A stretch of DNA of 64,000 bases from Pseudomonas fluorescens (GTDB lineage Bacteria > Pseudomonadota > Gammaproteobacteria > Pseudomonadales > Pseudomonadaceae): positions 62,001 to 126,000 of the forward strand of contig NZ_LACH01000001.1 in the NCBI RefSeq assembly GCF_000968015.1, in the 5' to 3' direction. This document shows, one piece after another, positions 1-9,319 of the stretch. The position numbers and the translations under genes are program-made. The notes beneath the pieces are model-generated. The model was not told the DNA's origin, did not search any database, and saw nothing but the letters and a program-made list of their open reading frames with translations. Position 1 is the stretch's first letter. The number at the start of each line of letters is the position of its first letter.

Positions 1-2022
1 GCTTCGGACCATCTCATCGCGTGCCGCCAGCAACATGCCAACAATCAGCGCCAGGCCGATCAACGACGCGCTCAGCAGACCGCTCCAACCCGCACTGAAC
101 ACGGCGCCAGACTCACCGCTCGAACCCTGTAGCCGCAGCAGGAACAACGCACCGCCGAGCAACTGCACGGCGAATGCGGTGAACAGGAACGTGCGCGATT
201 GCAGACGCAAGCCAACAAACAAGGTCGCCAACCCCGCCAGCGCCCAACTGATCGCTGTGCCATGAGTGAAGAAAAACAACGGCGCCAGCAGATAGAGGAA
301 GGTCAGACCGAGGCAAGCCAATACCGGCGGCCCTTTGCGCTCCCATTTCGACGTCTGCTCGGGCAAGGCTTTGCGCAACTGGTAGAAGCTGAACAACAAC
401 GCCACGCCGAGCATCAACGCACCGAGCGGCGCACCGTCGAGCAGGCTGCTTTCGCCGATCCGCAGTTCGCTGATAAACGCCAGCGCCGAGCCCAGTTGCA
501 GCAGCAAGGCAAAGGCTCGGGCCAGCGGTCGTTGCTGACGCAGACCGAGCCAGAAGATGCCGGCGCCTTCGACGGCCCAGGCCGCAGCAGTCCAGCGCGC
601 ATCGAGCCCCAACGGAATCGCCAGGCTGGCGAAGATCACCCCCAGCGCCAGACAGGTTTCCGCCAACAACAACGCTCGTCCGCCCATCAACAGCCGCGCC
701 AGGCCCATATAAATCATGCCCAACGCCAATGCGCTGAAGGCTGCGGCGAATTCCAAGTGCTGGACCAACGCGAACTGCAAGCCGAAGCCCACCAACGGAG
801 GACCGAACAGCATCGTGCCGTCGACGTAATCGCCCTTGCGCGCCGACCAATGCAGCAGCGCCTCACGGCTATCGTCCTCAGGTGCGTCGCTCATTTCCAG
901 CAACTTGCGCCGGGCGAACAGCAGACCGATGGCCAGGTACATCAGGAAAAACACAATCAGGAACGGCTCGGTGCTCCACAGCAGTTCCGGGGTATAGGAA
1001 CGCAGGCCCCAGGCGAAACCGATGCCGAAGGTGCCGACGAACCCAATCAGGTTGAGCAGCCGCCAGGCCTTGAACCAGGCGATGGCGAGGATGCCGGCGT
1101 TGAGCAAGGCGAAGTAGCTGAACAGCGCGACATGGTTGCCGGCGCCGGTGGAGGTCAGGATCGGCGCGGCAAAACCGCCCAATGCTGCAGCGGCAGCCAG
1201 GCCCAAGGCATCCTGAGTGATGGCGAGGATCGCCGAGAACACCGTCACCGCGACCAGCAGGCCTAACGCCGCCGTGGGATCAAGCAGCGGATGCAGGCGC
1301 ATCGCGGCAAACACGGTCAGGTACAACACCGCGATCCCGGTGCCTTGCAGCATCAACGCGTAATTGCTGTTGCGCGTCCTAAGCCACCAACCCAACCCCA
1401 GAAGACCCAATGCCGCCGCCGCAACACCGGCGTAACGCAACTCGATCGGTACCACCATGCCTTCGGTGGCGTAACGCAGCAGGAAGGCCAGGCCGAGAAA
1501 CAACAGCACCACACCGACCCGCAGCACCGTGTTGCCGCCGAACAGCCAGTTGCGGGCGCCACTGATGGCGCGGTCGATGAAGTTCGGGGCGCGAGGGGTG
1601 GCAGGTTGTTGCGGCTCGCGGGCAACCGGTTCGGGTTTCCAGGCATCGACGGGCACTGGACGGCTGCTTTCGGCGGCGGCCGCGGTGATCGGTTCGAGTT
1701 CGGGAGGGAGCTCCCAGATCAGCTCCGGGGTCTCGGCAGGGATTTCGTCGAGCGTGAACTCAGGAGACGGTGCGGGTTCGTGGGTTTCCGGCGTCTTGAC
1801 GCCTGACACCTCCAGCAATGACAGCCGTTGCTGCACCGCATTCAGCGCGATCTGAGCCTGATCCAGTAGCTTACGTTGCTCGGCGGCCTGTGAACCCAAG
1901 CGGCCGATGTGAATGGCCTGGCCAATACCCAACCCGAGCAGCGCGCCCAGCAGCGCATCGCTGAACGACTCGTCGAGTACCCAGCCCAGCACCAGCCCAA
2001 TCAGCATGAACATCCATTGCAT
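1..2022 (-). CDS. DUF2339 multi-pass membrane protein (3' end outside window)
   Basis: An open frame runs without a stop from an ATG at 2022 to the left edge of the window (674 codons visible), so the C-terminus is missing. The N-terminus has one hydrophobic helix (about residues 3-17), then a polar Pro/Glu-rich stretch to about residue 120, then a long run of closely spaced membrane segments rich in Leu, Ala and Gly. This plan fits the large DUF2339 family of Gram-negative inner-membrane proteins, whose function is not known. The frames on the other strand here are low-complexity (Gln/Arg/Glu-rich) shadows of it. It is transcribed away from glgP, with a REP doublet between them. The family call is from the overall plan, not from a catalytic motif. 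Confidence 0.8.
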   Translation of the reverse strand, partial: MQWMFMLIGLVLGWVLDESFSDALLGALLGLGIGQAIHIGRLGSQAAEQRKLLDQAQIALNAVQQRLSLLEVSGVKTPETHEPAPSPEFTLDEIPAETPELIWELPPELEPITAAAAESSRPVPVDAWKPEPVAREPQQPATPRAPNFIDRAISGARNWLFGGNTVLRVGVVLLFLGLAFLLRYATEGMVVPIELRYAGVAAAALGLLGLGWWLRTRNSNYALMLQGTGIAVLYLTVFAAMRLHPLLDPTAALGLLVAVTVFSAILAITQDALGLAAAAALGGFAAPILTSTGAGNHVALFSYFALLNAGILAIAWFKAWRLLNLIGFVGTFGIGFAWGLRSYTPELLWSTEPFLIVFFLMYLAIGLLFARRKLLEMSDAPEDDSREALLHWSARKGDYVDGTMLFGPPLVGFGLQFALVQHLEFAAAFSALALGMIYMGLARLLMGGRALLLAETCLALGVIFASLAIPLGLDARWTAAAWAVEGAGIFWLGLRQQRPLARAFALLLQLGSALAFISELRIGESSLLDGAPLGALMLGVALLFSFYQLRKALPEQTSKWERKGPPVLACLGLTFLYLLAPLFFFTHGTAISWALAGLATLFVGLRLQSRTFLFTAFAVQLLGGALFLLRLQGSSGESGAVFSAGWSGLLSASLIGLALIVGMLLAARDEMVRS

Positions 2023-2079
2023 GGTCGATATCCCTAAACGCAGTGGCCAATCCAAGAAGATTAGCGCAGCCCGTACAGC

Positions 2080-2173
2080 AAAGATCGCAGCCTTCGGCAG
2101 CTCCTACACCGACCGCGTTTACCCAATGTTAGGTGAACGCTGACTGTAGGAGCTGCCGAAGGCTGCGATCTTT
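2080..2173. repeat. REP doublet (inverted pair)
   Basis: A 29-base unit at 2080-2108 is repeated in inverted orientation at 2145-2173 (core TAGGAGCTGCCGAAGGCTGC). Such head-to-tail pairs of REP palindromes are typical of fluorescent Pseudomonas intergenic DNA. This one belongs to a different REP subfamily from the GAGCAGGCTCGC type seen elsewhere in the window. Confidence 0.85.
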
Positions 2174-2207
2174 TCCGGGGCGCCAGTATATCGATCCGAG
2201 CGAAGGC

Positions 2208-4658
2208 TTACTCCAGCGCTTTCCAGATATCCGTGGCGTACTCGCGAATGGTCCGGTCGGACGAGAACCAGCCCATCCGGGAGGTGTTCAACACCGCCGA
2301 ACGCCACCACTCCTTCGAATCGTGCCAATGGGCTTCAACCCGCATCTGCGCGTCCCAGTAAGCGTCGAAATCGGCGCAAACCAGGAAGCGATCGTAGTCG
2401 ATCAGCGAATCGATCAATCCTGTGTAACGGGAAGGATCATCCGGCGAGAACACCCCGCCGCGAATCGCTTGCAGCACGTCATTCAGCCGATGGGACGCGG
2501 CGATATCCGGCGTCGCGTTGAACTCATGGTTCTGCTTGCGCGCTTCAACCTGCTGAGCGCTGAGGCCGAAGATGAACATGTGTTCGGCGCCGATGCGTTC
2601 GCACATTTCGACGTTGGCCCCGTCCAGGGTGCCGATGGTCAGCGCGCCGTTGAGGCCGAACTTCATGTTGCTGGTGCCCGAGGCTTCGAAGCCGGCGGTG
2701 GAAATCTGCTCCGACAAATCCGCTGCCGGAATGATGCTCTCCGCCAGACTGACGTTGTAGTTGGGCAAGAACACCACTTTCAGTAAACCGCGCACGGTCG
2801 GGTCGTTGTTCACCACCCGGGCGATGTCGTTGGTCAGTTTGATGATCAACTTGGCCTGGTGATAACTGGCCGCCGCCTTGCCGGCGAAGATCTTCACCCG
2901 CGGTACCCAATCGATTTCCGGCTCGGCACGAATGGCCTGATACAGCGCAACGGTGTGCAACAGGTTCAGCAGCTGACGTTTGTATTCGTGGATCCGTTTG
3001 ACCTGCACGTCGAACATCGCCGCCGGGTTGACCGCAACGCCAAGTCGCTCATGAATGATGTACGCCAGGGCTTTCTTGCTGTGCAGGCGCTGTTCGGCGA
3101 ACGCCTTGCGGAACGCGGCTTTCTCGGCGAACGGTTCCAGGCCGAGCAAACGCTCCTCTGGGTTGTCCAGCAGATCCGGGCCGAGCGCGTCGACCATCAT
3201 CGAGGTCAGCTCCGGGTTGGCCTGGTAGAGCCAGCGGCGGAAGGTGATGCCGTTGGTCTTGTTGTTGATCCGGTCCGGGTAGAGTTTGTGCAGTTCGGAG
3301 AACACCGTTTTGCGCATCAGCTGCGTGTGCAGGCCGGACACGCCGTTGACGCTGTGGGAGCCAAGGAACGCGAGGTTGCCCATGCGCACCCGACGACCGT
3401 TGTCTTCCTCGATCAGCGACACCGCGCGCAGCACTTCGAAGTCATGGATACCCTTGGCCCGCAACGAATCGATGTGCTGGGCGTTGATCAAATAAATGAT
3501 CTGCATGTGCCGCGGCAACATCCGCTCCATCAAACCGACCGGCCAGGTTTCCAGCGCTTCCGGCAGCAGCGTGTGGTTGGTGTAGGACAGCGTGTCGACG
3601 GTGACCTGCCATGCCGCATCCCACGCGACGTCGTAAACGTCGACCAGTTGTCGCATCAACTCGGCCACGGCAATCGAAGGGTGGGTGTCGTTGAGCTGGA
3701 TCGCGGCATGATCGCCCAGGGTCAGGACCGAGGTGTGCATGTTGCGATGGCGGCGCAGCAAATCCTGCAAGGACGCGGCGACGAAGAAATATTCCTGACG
3801 CAGGCGCAGTTCCTGGCCCGCTTCGGTGCTGTCCGCCGGGTAGAGCACCCGGGAAATACTTTCGGCCCGGGCGACTTCTGCCACGGCGCCCAAGTGGTCG
3901 CCCGCGTTGAAGCGTTCCAGGTGCAAATCTTCCATGGCCCGGGCGCGCCACAGGCGCAGCGTGTTGACGCTCGCCCCGCGCCAGCCGACAACCGGCGTGT
4001 CATACGCAATCGCGCGAACGGTTTCCGCCGGGGTCCAGACTTGCTTGGACTTGCCGGTTTCGTCGGTGACGGTTTCGACACTGCCGCCGAAGCCGATCGG
4101 GTAAACGACCTCTGGTCGTTCGAACTCCCAAGGGTTACCGAAATCCAGCCAGTGTTCGGTCTGTTCCTGCTGCCAGCCGTCGACGATGGCCTGGCGGAAC
4201 AAGCCATGTTCATAACGAATGCCGTAACCGTGACCGGCGATTCCGAGGGTCGACATGCTTTCCATGAAGCACGCGGCCAGACGACCGAGGCCGCCGTTGC
4301 CCAGCGCTGCGTCGGGTTCCAGCAGGCGGATGCGCTCAAGGTCGACGCCGAGCTCCGTCATGGCTTCACGGGCGACGTCCAGCAGACCAAGGTTGCTCAG
4401 GCTGTCGTAGAGCAGACGGCCGATCAGAAATTCGAGGGAGAGGTAATAAACCCGCTTTTGACCTTTGCGGTAGATCTGCCGGGTGTGATCCATCCAGTGC
4501 TCGACCATGTGATCGCGCGCCGCCAGGGCAATGGCTTCGAACCAGTCGTGGTCGAAGGCGTGATCCGGGTCTTTGCCCACCGCGTAGGTGAGTTTGGTCA
4601 AGACGGCGTCGCGAAATGCGGCCACCTCTGCTTCGCGAACAAGTGGTTCTTGAGTCAT
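2208..4658 (-). CDS. glgP: Glycogen/maltodextrin phosphorylase
   Basis: GT35 phosphorylase, 816 aa, close to the usual 815-830. It cleaves terminal alpha-1,4-glucose from glycogen or maltodextrin with inorganic phosphate to give glucose-1-phosphate. The pyridoxal-phosphate site is clear: EASGTSNMKFGLNGALTIGT, with the Schiff-base Lys near residue 666, followed by LDGANVE. N-terminal family signatures DAALGNGGLGRLAACF and YGIRYEHGLFRQ are also present. The start ATG at 4658 gives MTQEPLVREAEV, a normal short lead before the family core. It stands alone, transcribed toward the DUF2339 gene, and is divergent from the cysteine-cluster gene at 4913. No other glg gene is in the window, so substrate preference (glycogen or maltodextrin) cannot be decided here. 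Confidence 0.95.
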   Translation of the reverse strand: MTQEPLVREAEVAAFRDAVLTKLTYAVGKDPDHAFDHDWFEAIALAARDHMVEHWMDHTRQIYRKGQKRVYYLSLEFLIGRLLYDSLSNLGLLDVAREAMTELGVDLERIRLLEPDAALGNGGLGRLAACFMESMSTLGIAGHGYGIRYEHGLFRQAIVDGWQQEQTEHWLDFGNPWEFERPEVVYPIGFGGSVETVTDETGKSKQVWTPAETVRAIAYDTPVVGWRGASVNTLRLWRARAMEDLHLERFNAGDHLGAVAEVARAESISRVLYPADSTEAGQELRLRQEYFFVAASLQDLLRRHRNMHTSVLTLGDHAAIQLNDTHPSIAVAELMRQLVDVYDVAWDAAWQVTVDTLSYTNHTLLPEALETWPVGLMERMLPRHMQIIYLINAQHIDSLRAKGIHDFEVLRAVSLIEEDNGRRVRMGNLAFLGSHSVNGVSGLHTQLMRKTVFSELHKLYPDRINNKTNGITFRRWLYQANPELTSMMVDALGPDLLDNPEERLLGLEPFAEKAAFRKAFAEQRLHSKKALAYIIHERLGVAVNPAAMFDVQVKRIHEYKRQLLNLLHTVALYQAIRAEPEIDWVPRVKIFAGKAAASYHQAKLIIKLTNDIARVVNNDPTVRGLLKVVFLPNYNVSLAESIIPAADLSEQISTAGFEASGTSNMKFGLNGALTIGTLDGANVEMCERIGAEHMFIFGLSAQQVEARKQNHEFNATPDIAASHRLNDVLQAIRGGVFSPDDPSRYTGLIDSLIDYDRFLVCADFDAYWDAQMRVEAHWHDSKEWWRSAVLNTSRMGWFSSDRTIREYATDIWKALE

Positions 4659-4912
4659 TGATAGGACCTCGAGCGAGCGTGGAGTAGTTGAGCCTAGACG
4701 GTCTGACAGGCCGTTGGAACTCTGGTTCGGCAGTTTTTCCTTATAGAGCGAGATAGATCGACATTACGACGTCATGTACCGGAAAGAATGCAGGGCCCGT
4801 GCCGGAATAACGGTGTTATTGGGCGGCACACGAAAAAATCTGGCGAAAGGTTGTTCAAAAATCCACCAGTCCCGGTATGATCGCGCGCCCTGATGCACGC
4901 TGGTAACAACCG

Positions 4913-5356
4913 ATGATGAAGTCCAACCTGATCGCCGCCGCGGAGATCGATCGCCTCGATACCTGGGCCAAGTACTCCGCCCCGATGTGTGGTTCGTGCG
5001 TTTCCAGCTGCTGCACCCTGCCGGTCGAGGTCAAGATCAAGGATCTGATCCGTATCGGCATCGTCGATGAATTCGAGCGCGGCGAGCCGCCAAAGAACAT
5101 CGCCAAGCGTTTGCAAAAGGAAGGGATCGTCGAGCGTTACAACCAGAAGTCCGAGATCTTCACCCTTCAGCGCATGAGCAACAACGATTGCCTGTACCTG
5201 GATCGTAAGAGCCGTCTGTGCACTATTTATGAAAAGCGCCCGGATACTTGCCGCAACCACCCGAAAATCGGGCCGCGGCCGGGGTATTGCGCGTATAAGC
5301 CGAAAGAAGTGGCGCGCGAGAGCAGCGAGAGCCGTCGGACCCTCGAGAAGTTCTGA
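4913..5356 (+). CDS. YkgJ-family cysteine cluster protein
   Basis: 147 aa with eight or more cysteines arranged as in the YkgJ/UPF0153 Fe-S or zinc-chelating family: C-GS-C-VSS-CC near residues 24-30, then single Cys in NDCLY, RLCTIYEKRPDTCR and PGYCAY. The conserved CTIYEKRPDTCRNHP block is a strong family mark. The true biochemical role is not established; a metal-binding cluster is inferred. It is divergent from glgP and convergent with typA; the hairpin at 5515-5552 separates it from typA. The start at 4913 (MMKSNL) could equally be the second ATG three bases on. Confidence 0.85.
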   Translation: MMKSNLIAAAEIDRLDTWAKYSAPMCGSCVSSCCTLPVEVKIKDLIRIGIVDEFERGEPPKNIAKRLQKEGIVERYNQKSEIFTLQRMSNNDCLYLDRKSRLCTIYEKRPDTCRNHPKIGPRPGYCAYKPKEVARESSESRRTLEKF

Positions 5357-5380
5357 TCCAGAATCTCGCTGCCTGACCGG

Positions 5381-5482
5381 GCCTCATCGCGAGTAAGCTC
5401 GCTCCCACAGGGGAATGTGTCGTACACAATATTCGTGTGTCAGTGCAGAACCCTGTGGGAGCGAGCTTGCTCGCGATGAGGC
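5381..5482. repeat. REP doublet
   Basis: Inverted pair of the common Pseudomonas REP unit: left arm 5381-5412, right arm 5451-5482 (core GGGAGCGAGCTTGCTCGCGA). It lies between the convergent ykgJ-family gene and typA. Confidence 0.9.
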
Positions 5483-5514
5483 CGGCACAAACACCGCATA
5501 ACCCCCAGACAAAC

Positions 5515-5552
5515 AAAAACGCCCCCGACCTTGCGGTCGGGGGCGTTTTTTT
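5515..5552. terminator. Bidirectional intrinsic terminator (ykgJ-family / typA)
   Basis: A perfect 10-bp GC-rich stem (GCCCCCGACC, loop TTGC) is flanked by A5 on the left and T6-7 on the right, so it can work for both converging transcripts. Confidence 0.9.
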
Positions 5553-5573
5553 AGCTGCTAACTAAGTCGAAAC

Positions 5574-7394
5574 TCAGTTACCGGCTTTCTTGGCAGCGCG
5601 GGTACGCTCGCTTTCGCCCAGGATCTTCTTACGAAGACGGATGGACTTAGGAGTGACTTCGCACAGTTCGTCTTCTTGCACGAACTCAAGAGCTTGTTCC
5701 AGGGTGAAACGGATAGGCGGAACCAGAGCGATGGTTTCGTCTTTACCCGAAGCACGCATGTTGTCGAGCTTCTTGCCTTTGGTTGGGTTAACGCCCAGGT
5801 CGTTGTCGCGGCTGTTGATGCCGACGATTTGACCTTCGTACACGTCTTCACCGTGGCCCAGGAACAATTTGCCGCGAGCTTGCAGGGTTTCCAGCGAGTA
5901 AGTCAGAGCCTTACCGGTAGCAACCGAAACCAGCACGCCGTTCTGACGGCCGGACATGTCGCCGGACTTCATCACGTCGTAACGGTCGAAGATCGAGGTC
6001 AGGATGCCTGCACCGGAGGTCAGGGTCAGGAACTCGTTACGGAAACCGATCAAGCCACGAGCCGGGATGTTGTACTCAAGGCGCACACGGCCCTTGCCAT
6101 CCGGAACCATGTTGGTCAGGTCGCCTTTACGGATACCGATCTGTTCCATGATCGAACCTTGCGATTCTTCTGGCAGGTCGATGGTCACGTTTTCGTACGG
6201 TTCGTGCTTGACGCCGTCAACCATGCGGATGATCACTTCCGGACGACCAACACCCATTTCGAAGCCTTCGCGACGCATGGTTTCGATCAGTACCGAGAGG
6301 TGCAGCTCACCACGGCCGGAGACTTTGAACTTGTCGGCGGTGTCGCCTTCTTCAACGCGCAGGGCAACGTTGTAGAGCAGTTCTTTGTCCAGACGTTCCT
6401 TGATGTTACGGCTGGTGACGAACTTGCCTTCTTTACCGCAGAAAGGCGAGTCGTTTACCTGGAAGGTCATGGAAACGGTTGGTTCGTCAACGGTCAGCGG
6501 CTTCATCGCTTCGACGTTCAGTGGGTCGCACAGAGTGTCGGAGATGAACAGCTGGTCGAAGCCGCTGATGCAGACGATGTCGCCGGCAGCTGCTTCTTCA
6601 ACGTCGATACGGTGCAGACCGTGGTGACCCATCAGCTTCAGGATACGACCGGTACGCTTCTTGCCGTCGGCGTCGATAGCGACAACCGGAGTGTTCGGCT
6701 TGATGCGACCACGAGCGATACGGCCAACGCCGATAACACCCAGGAAGCTGTTGTAGTCCAGAGCGGAGATTTGCATCTGGAACGGACCGTCACGGTCGAC
6801 TTTCGGCGCAGGTACGTTGTCGATGATCGACTGGTACAGCGGGGTCATGTCTTCAGCCATGTCGGTGTGTTCCAGACCGGCAATACCGTTCAGGGCCGAG
6901 GCGTAGACGACTTTGAAGTCCAGCTGTTCTTCGGTAGCACCCAGGTTGTCGAACAGGTCGAAGATCTGGTCCAGAACCCAGTCCGGACGCGCGCCTGGAC
7001 GGTCAACCTTGTTGATGACCACGATTGGACGCAGGCCGGCTTCGAAAGCCTTCTTGGTCACGAAACGGGTTTGCGGCATAGGGCCGTCTTGAGCGTCAAC
7101 CAGCAGCAGAACGGAGTCAACCATCGACATTACACGTTCAACTTCGCCGCCGAAGTCGGCGTGGCCCGGGGTGTCCACGATGTTGATGTGGTGGCCGTTC
7201 CAGTTGATGGCGGTGTTTTTCGCCAGAATGGTAATACCGCGTTCTTTCTCCTGGTCGTTGGAGTCCATCACGCGCTCGTCGTTGAGCTCGTTGCGCTCCA
7301 GGGTGCCGGATTGACGCAAGAGTTTGTCTACCAGGGTGGTCTTACCATGGTCAACGTGAGCAATGATGGCGATGTTGCGTAGATTTTCGATCAC
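5574..7394 (-). CDS. typA: Ribosome-associated GTPase TypA/BipA
   Basis: 606 aa, the usual length for TypA. It is a translational GTPase related to EF-G and LepA that acts on 50S assembly and stress or cold adaptation. G1 is [15 protein letters not shown] (residues about 13-27), G2 RGITI, G3 [16 protein letters not shown]4 NKVDR; then EF-Tu domain 2, an EF-G domain III/V-like core ([14 protein letters not shown]) and the TypA-specific C-terminus (RASGKDE, ending with a basic tail). It starts at 7394 with [13 protein letters not shown], the family N-terminus. It shares direction with thiI but lies 139 bp downstream of it. Confidence 0.97.
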   Translation of the reverse strand: MIENLRNIAIIAHVDHGKTTLVDKLLRQSGTLERNELNDERVMDSNDQEKERGITILAKNTAINWNGHHINIVDTPGHADFGGEVERVMSMVDSVLLLVDAQDGPMPQTRFVTKKAFEAGLRPIVVINKVDRPGARPDWVLDQIFDLFDNLGATEEQLDFKVVYASALNGIAGLEHTDMAEDMTPLYQSIIDNVPAPKVDRDGPFQMQISALDYNSFLGVIGVGRIARGRIKPNTPVVAIDADGKKRTGRILKLMGHHGLHRIDVEEAAAGDIVCISGFDQLFISDTLCDPLNVEAMKPLTVDEPTVSMTFQVNDSPFCGKEGKFVTSRNIKERLDKELLYNVALRVEEGDTADKFKVSGRGELHLSVLIETMRREGFEMGVGRPEVIIRMVDGVKHEPYENVTIDLPEESQGSIMEQIGIRKGDLTNMVPDGKGRVRLEYNIPARGLIGFRNEFLTLTSGAGILTSIFDRYDVMKSGDMSGRQNGVLVSVATGKALTYSLETLQARGKLFLGHGEDVYEGQIVGINSRDNDLGVNPTKGKKLDNMRASGKDETIALVPPIRFTLEQALEFVQEDELCEVTPKSIRLRKKILGESERTRAAKKAGN

Positions 7395-7533
7395 TTGTGT
7401 ATCTCGATCAGAGGATTCGGTGTGCTGACAAGTCTTGGCAGCGATTTACAGTAGAGTCAGGCCTTGCCGTTACAGCTTGACGGCAGAGTCGGGGGGCCGG
7501 TGACGCAGGCCACAGGCATACAGCCCCGGGCTC

Positions 7534-8988
7534 TTAGCTCGGTCGATAAACGCGCACATTGGCATGCCCCTCACTGAGCAAATGGTGGGCATGCAGGCGA
7601 CTCATCACGCCTTTGTCGCAATACAGCAGGTACTGGCGAGTAGGGTCCAGTTCCTTGAAACGAGCGTTCAATGCATAAAACGGCATCGCTTGTACCTCAA
7701 TGCCAGCCAAGTCCAGCGGGTCATCTTCAGCGGCATCCGGATGACGGATGTCGATGACGATCTGACCAGCCAGCGCTTCACTGACTTCTTCGATCTGCAA
7801 GTCCTGGCCCAATTCGTCGATCACGCGATCGATCGGCACCAGTTTGGCGTTCTCGAGCGCACGCTCAAGTACTGCCATGTCGAACTGTTGTTCTTCGTAC
7901 TCCACGCGTGGACGCTTGGCGTGGGTCTTGGGGTTCACCGAGATGACCCCGCAGTATTCCGGCATGTGCTTGGCGAAGTCGGCAGTACCGATTTCGTTGG
8001 CCAGGTCGATGATGTCCTGCTTGTGACTGGCGATCAGCGGACGCAAGACCAGCTTATCGGTCACGCAGTCGATCACGGACAGGTTCGGCAGCGTCTGGCT
8101 CGACACCTGGGAAATCGCTTCGCCGGTGACCAGCGCTTCGATGTCCAGCCGATCGGCAATACGGGAAGCAGCGCGCAACATCATACGCTTCAAAACTACG
8201 CCCATATGACTGTTATCGACTTTCCCGAGAATTTCTCCCAGTACTTCCTCGAACGGTACACTCACAAATAACACGCGTTGGGAGCTGCCGTACTTCTTCC
8301 AGATGAAGTGCGCGACTTCCATGACGCCCAGTTCATGGGCTCGTCCGCCCAGATTGAAGAAGCAGAAATGGCTCATCAGCCCGCGGCGCATGATCTGGTA
8401 AGCGGCGACGGTGGAATCGAAGCCACCGGACATCAGCACAAGCGTCTGTTCCAGGGCACCCAGCGGATAACCGCCGATGCTGTTGTGCTGGCTGTGGATC
8501 ACAAACAACCGTTTGTCGCGAATTTCGATGCGAACTTCGATTGCAGGCGTTTTCAGCGAGATTCCGGCGGCGCCGCACTGACGACGCAGTTGACTGCCGA
8601 CGTATTTCTCGACGTCCATCGAGCTGAATTCATGCTTGCCGGCACGCTTGCAGCGCACCGAAAAGATCTTCCCGGCCAATGCATCACCGAAGTGCTGCTT
8701 GCACTTGGCGACGATGTCATCGAAGTCGCCCAGCGGGTATTCGTCGACTTGCAGGAAATGCGCGATGCCCGGCATGCAGCTCAGGCGCTCGGTCATCTCC
8801 TTCAGGGCTTTGGGCTCGCTGACGCGGGTTTCCAGCTCGAGATTGTCCCACACACCGTTCACCACCACAGCCGGGTCCAGGTCGCGGAGCACGGTACGGA
8901 TGTTTTTAGCCAATTGGCGGATGAAACGCATCCGTACCGGGCGGCTCTTGATGGTGATCTCGGGGAAGACTTTTACGATTAGTTTCAT
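7534..8988 (-). CDS. thiI: tRNA 4-thiouridine sulfurtransferase ThiI
   Basis: 484 aa from the ATG at 8988 ([15 protein letters not shown]). A longer frame to 9051 exists, but its extra 21 residues are not family-like. ThiI transfers persulfide sulfur for s4U8 in tRNA and for thiamine thiazole. Order: N-terminal ferredoxin-like and THUMP domains, PP-loop ATPase ([13 protein letters not shown]), Cys346 in EYCGVIS, and a C-terminal rhodanese domain with the catalytic loop YCDKGVMSR (Cys457). Both cysteines expected for the disulfide/persulfide relay are present, so this is the full-length enterobacterial-type ThiI, not the short form. It is divergent from glnA, sharing a 331-bp control region. 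Confidence 0.97.
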   Translation of the reverse strand: MKLIVKVFPEITIKSRPVRMRFIRQLAKNIRTVLRDLDPAVVVNGVWDNLELETRVSEPKALKEMTERLSCMPGIAHFLQVDEYPLGDFDDIVAKCKQHFGDALAGKIFSVRCKRAGKHEFSSMDVEKYVGSQLRRQCGAAGISLKTPAIEVRIEIRDKRLFVIHSQHNSIGGYPLGALEQTLVLMSGGFDSTVAAYQIMRRGLMSHFCFFNLGGRAHELGVMEVAHFIWKKYGSSQRVLFVSVPFEEVLGEILGKVDNSHMGVVLKRMMLRAASRIADRLDIEALVTGEAISQVSSQTLPNLSVIDCVTDKLVLRPLIASHKQDIIDLANEIGTADFAKHMPEYCGVISVNPKTHAKRPRVEYEEQQFDMAVLERALENAKLVPIDRVIDELGQDLQIEEVSEALAGQIVIDIRHPDAAEDDPLDLAGIEVQAMPFYALNARFKELDPTRQYLLYCDKGVMSRLHAHHLLSEGHANVRVYRPS

Positions 8989-9085
8989 GAAAACAGCGCG
9001 CGCTGGGCCAGCCGAAAAAGGGGGGCGCGGATTATAGCGGAAATTGCTCAAGGTTTAACCAGTTAATGTACAGAAGGTTTTGCGC

Positions 9086-9100
9086 GCACCAAAACGGGTC
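9086..9100 (+). promoter_or_regulatory. Candidate NtrC binding site upstream of glnA
   Basis: GCACCAAAACGGGTC matches 12 of 15 positions of the palindromic NtrC consensus GCACCAAAATGGTGC. It lies about 120 bp upstream of the sigma-54 promoter, a normal enhancer distance. The right half-site is degenerate. Confidence 0.55.
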
Positions 9101-9204
9101 ATTTGTTGGATTTGACGCTACATTACGGGGCGCTATTTCCAGCTTTGCTCCGGTTTGCACCTTTATAAGCGTGAATTTGGGGCAAAAAACCCATGGTGGG
9201 GCAC

Positions 9205-9220
9205 TGGCATGCAATTTGCT
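9205..9220 (+). promoter_or_regulatory. Sigma-54 (-24/-12) promoter of glnA
   Basis: TGGCAT-N5-TTGC with the invariant GG and GC ten bases apart, against consensus TGGCAC-N5-TTGC. The expected start of transcription is near 9231, leaving a leader of about 90 bases before the glnA ATG. Confidence 0.85.
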
Positions 9221-9319
9221 CCCTTGTGAGGCAGGTTGCCTTGGCAGAGTATTCGCGCCGGCATCACCCACATTCTAAGGGCATCCACTACTTAAGCCCG
9301 AAGCCACCCGGAGGACACT

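Larger units (their letters stand above)
8989..9319. promoter_or_regulatory. thiI-glnA divergent control region
   Basis: This 331-bp gene-free stretch holds the glnA sigma-54 promoter (9205-9220), a candidate NtrC site (9086-9100), a second NtrC-like half-site (TTGCACC at 9155-9161) and the glnA ribosome binding site (GGAGG at about 9311-9315). No clear sigma-70 promoter for thiI could be picked out. Confidence 0.7.

Noticed and set aside
2859..4661. 600-codon open frame on the plus strand opposite glgP
   Set aside because: It mirrors glgP codons; high G+C at third positions leaves long antisense frames. Its peptide has no domain and is rich in Arg, Gln and Val.
5676..7382. 568-codon plus-strand frame opposite typA
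   Set aside because: Same cause as above: antisense of a highly expressed, codon-biased gene.
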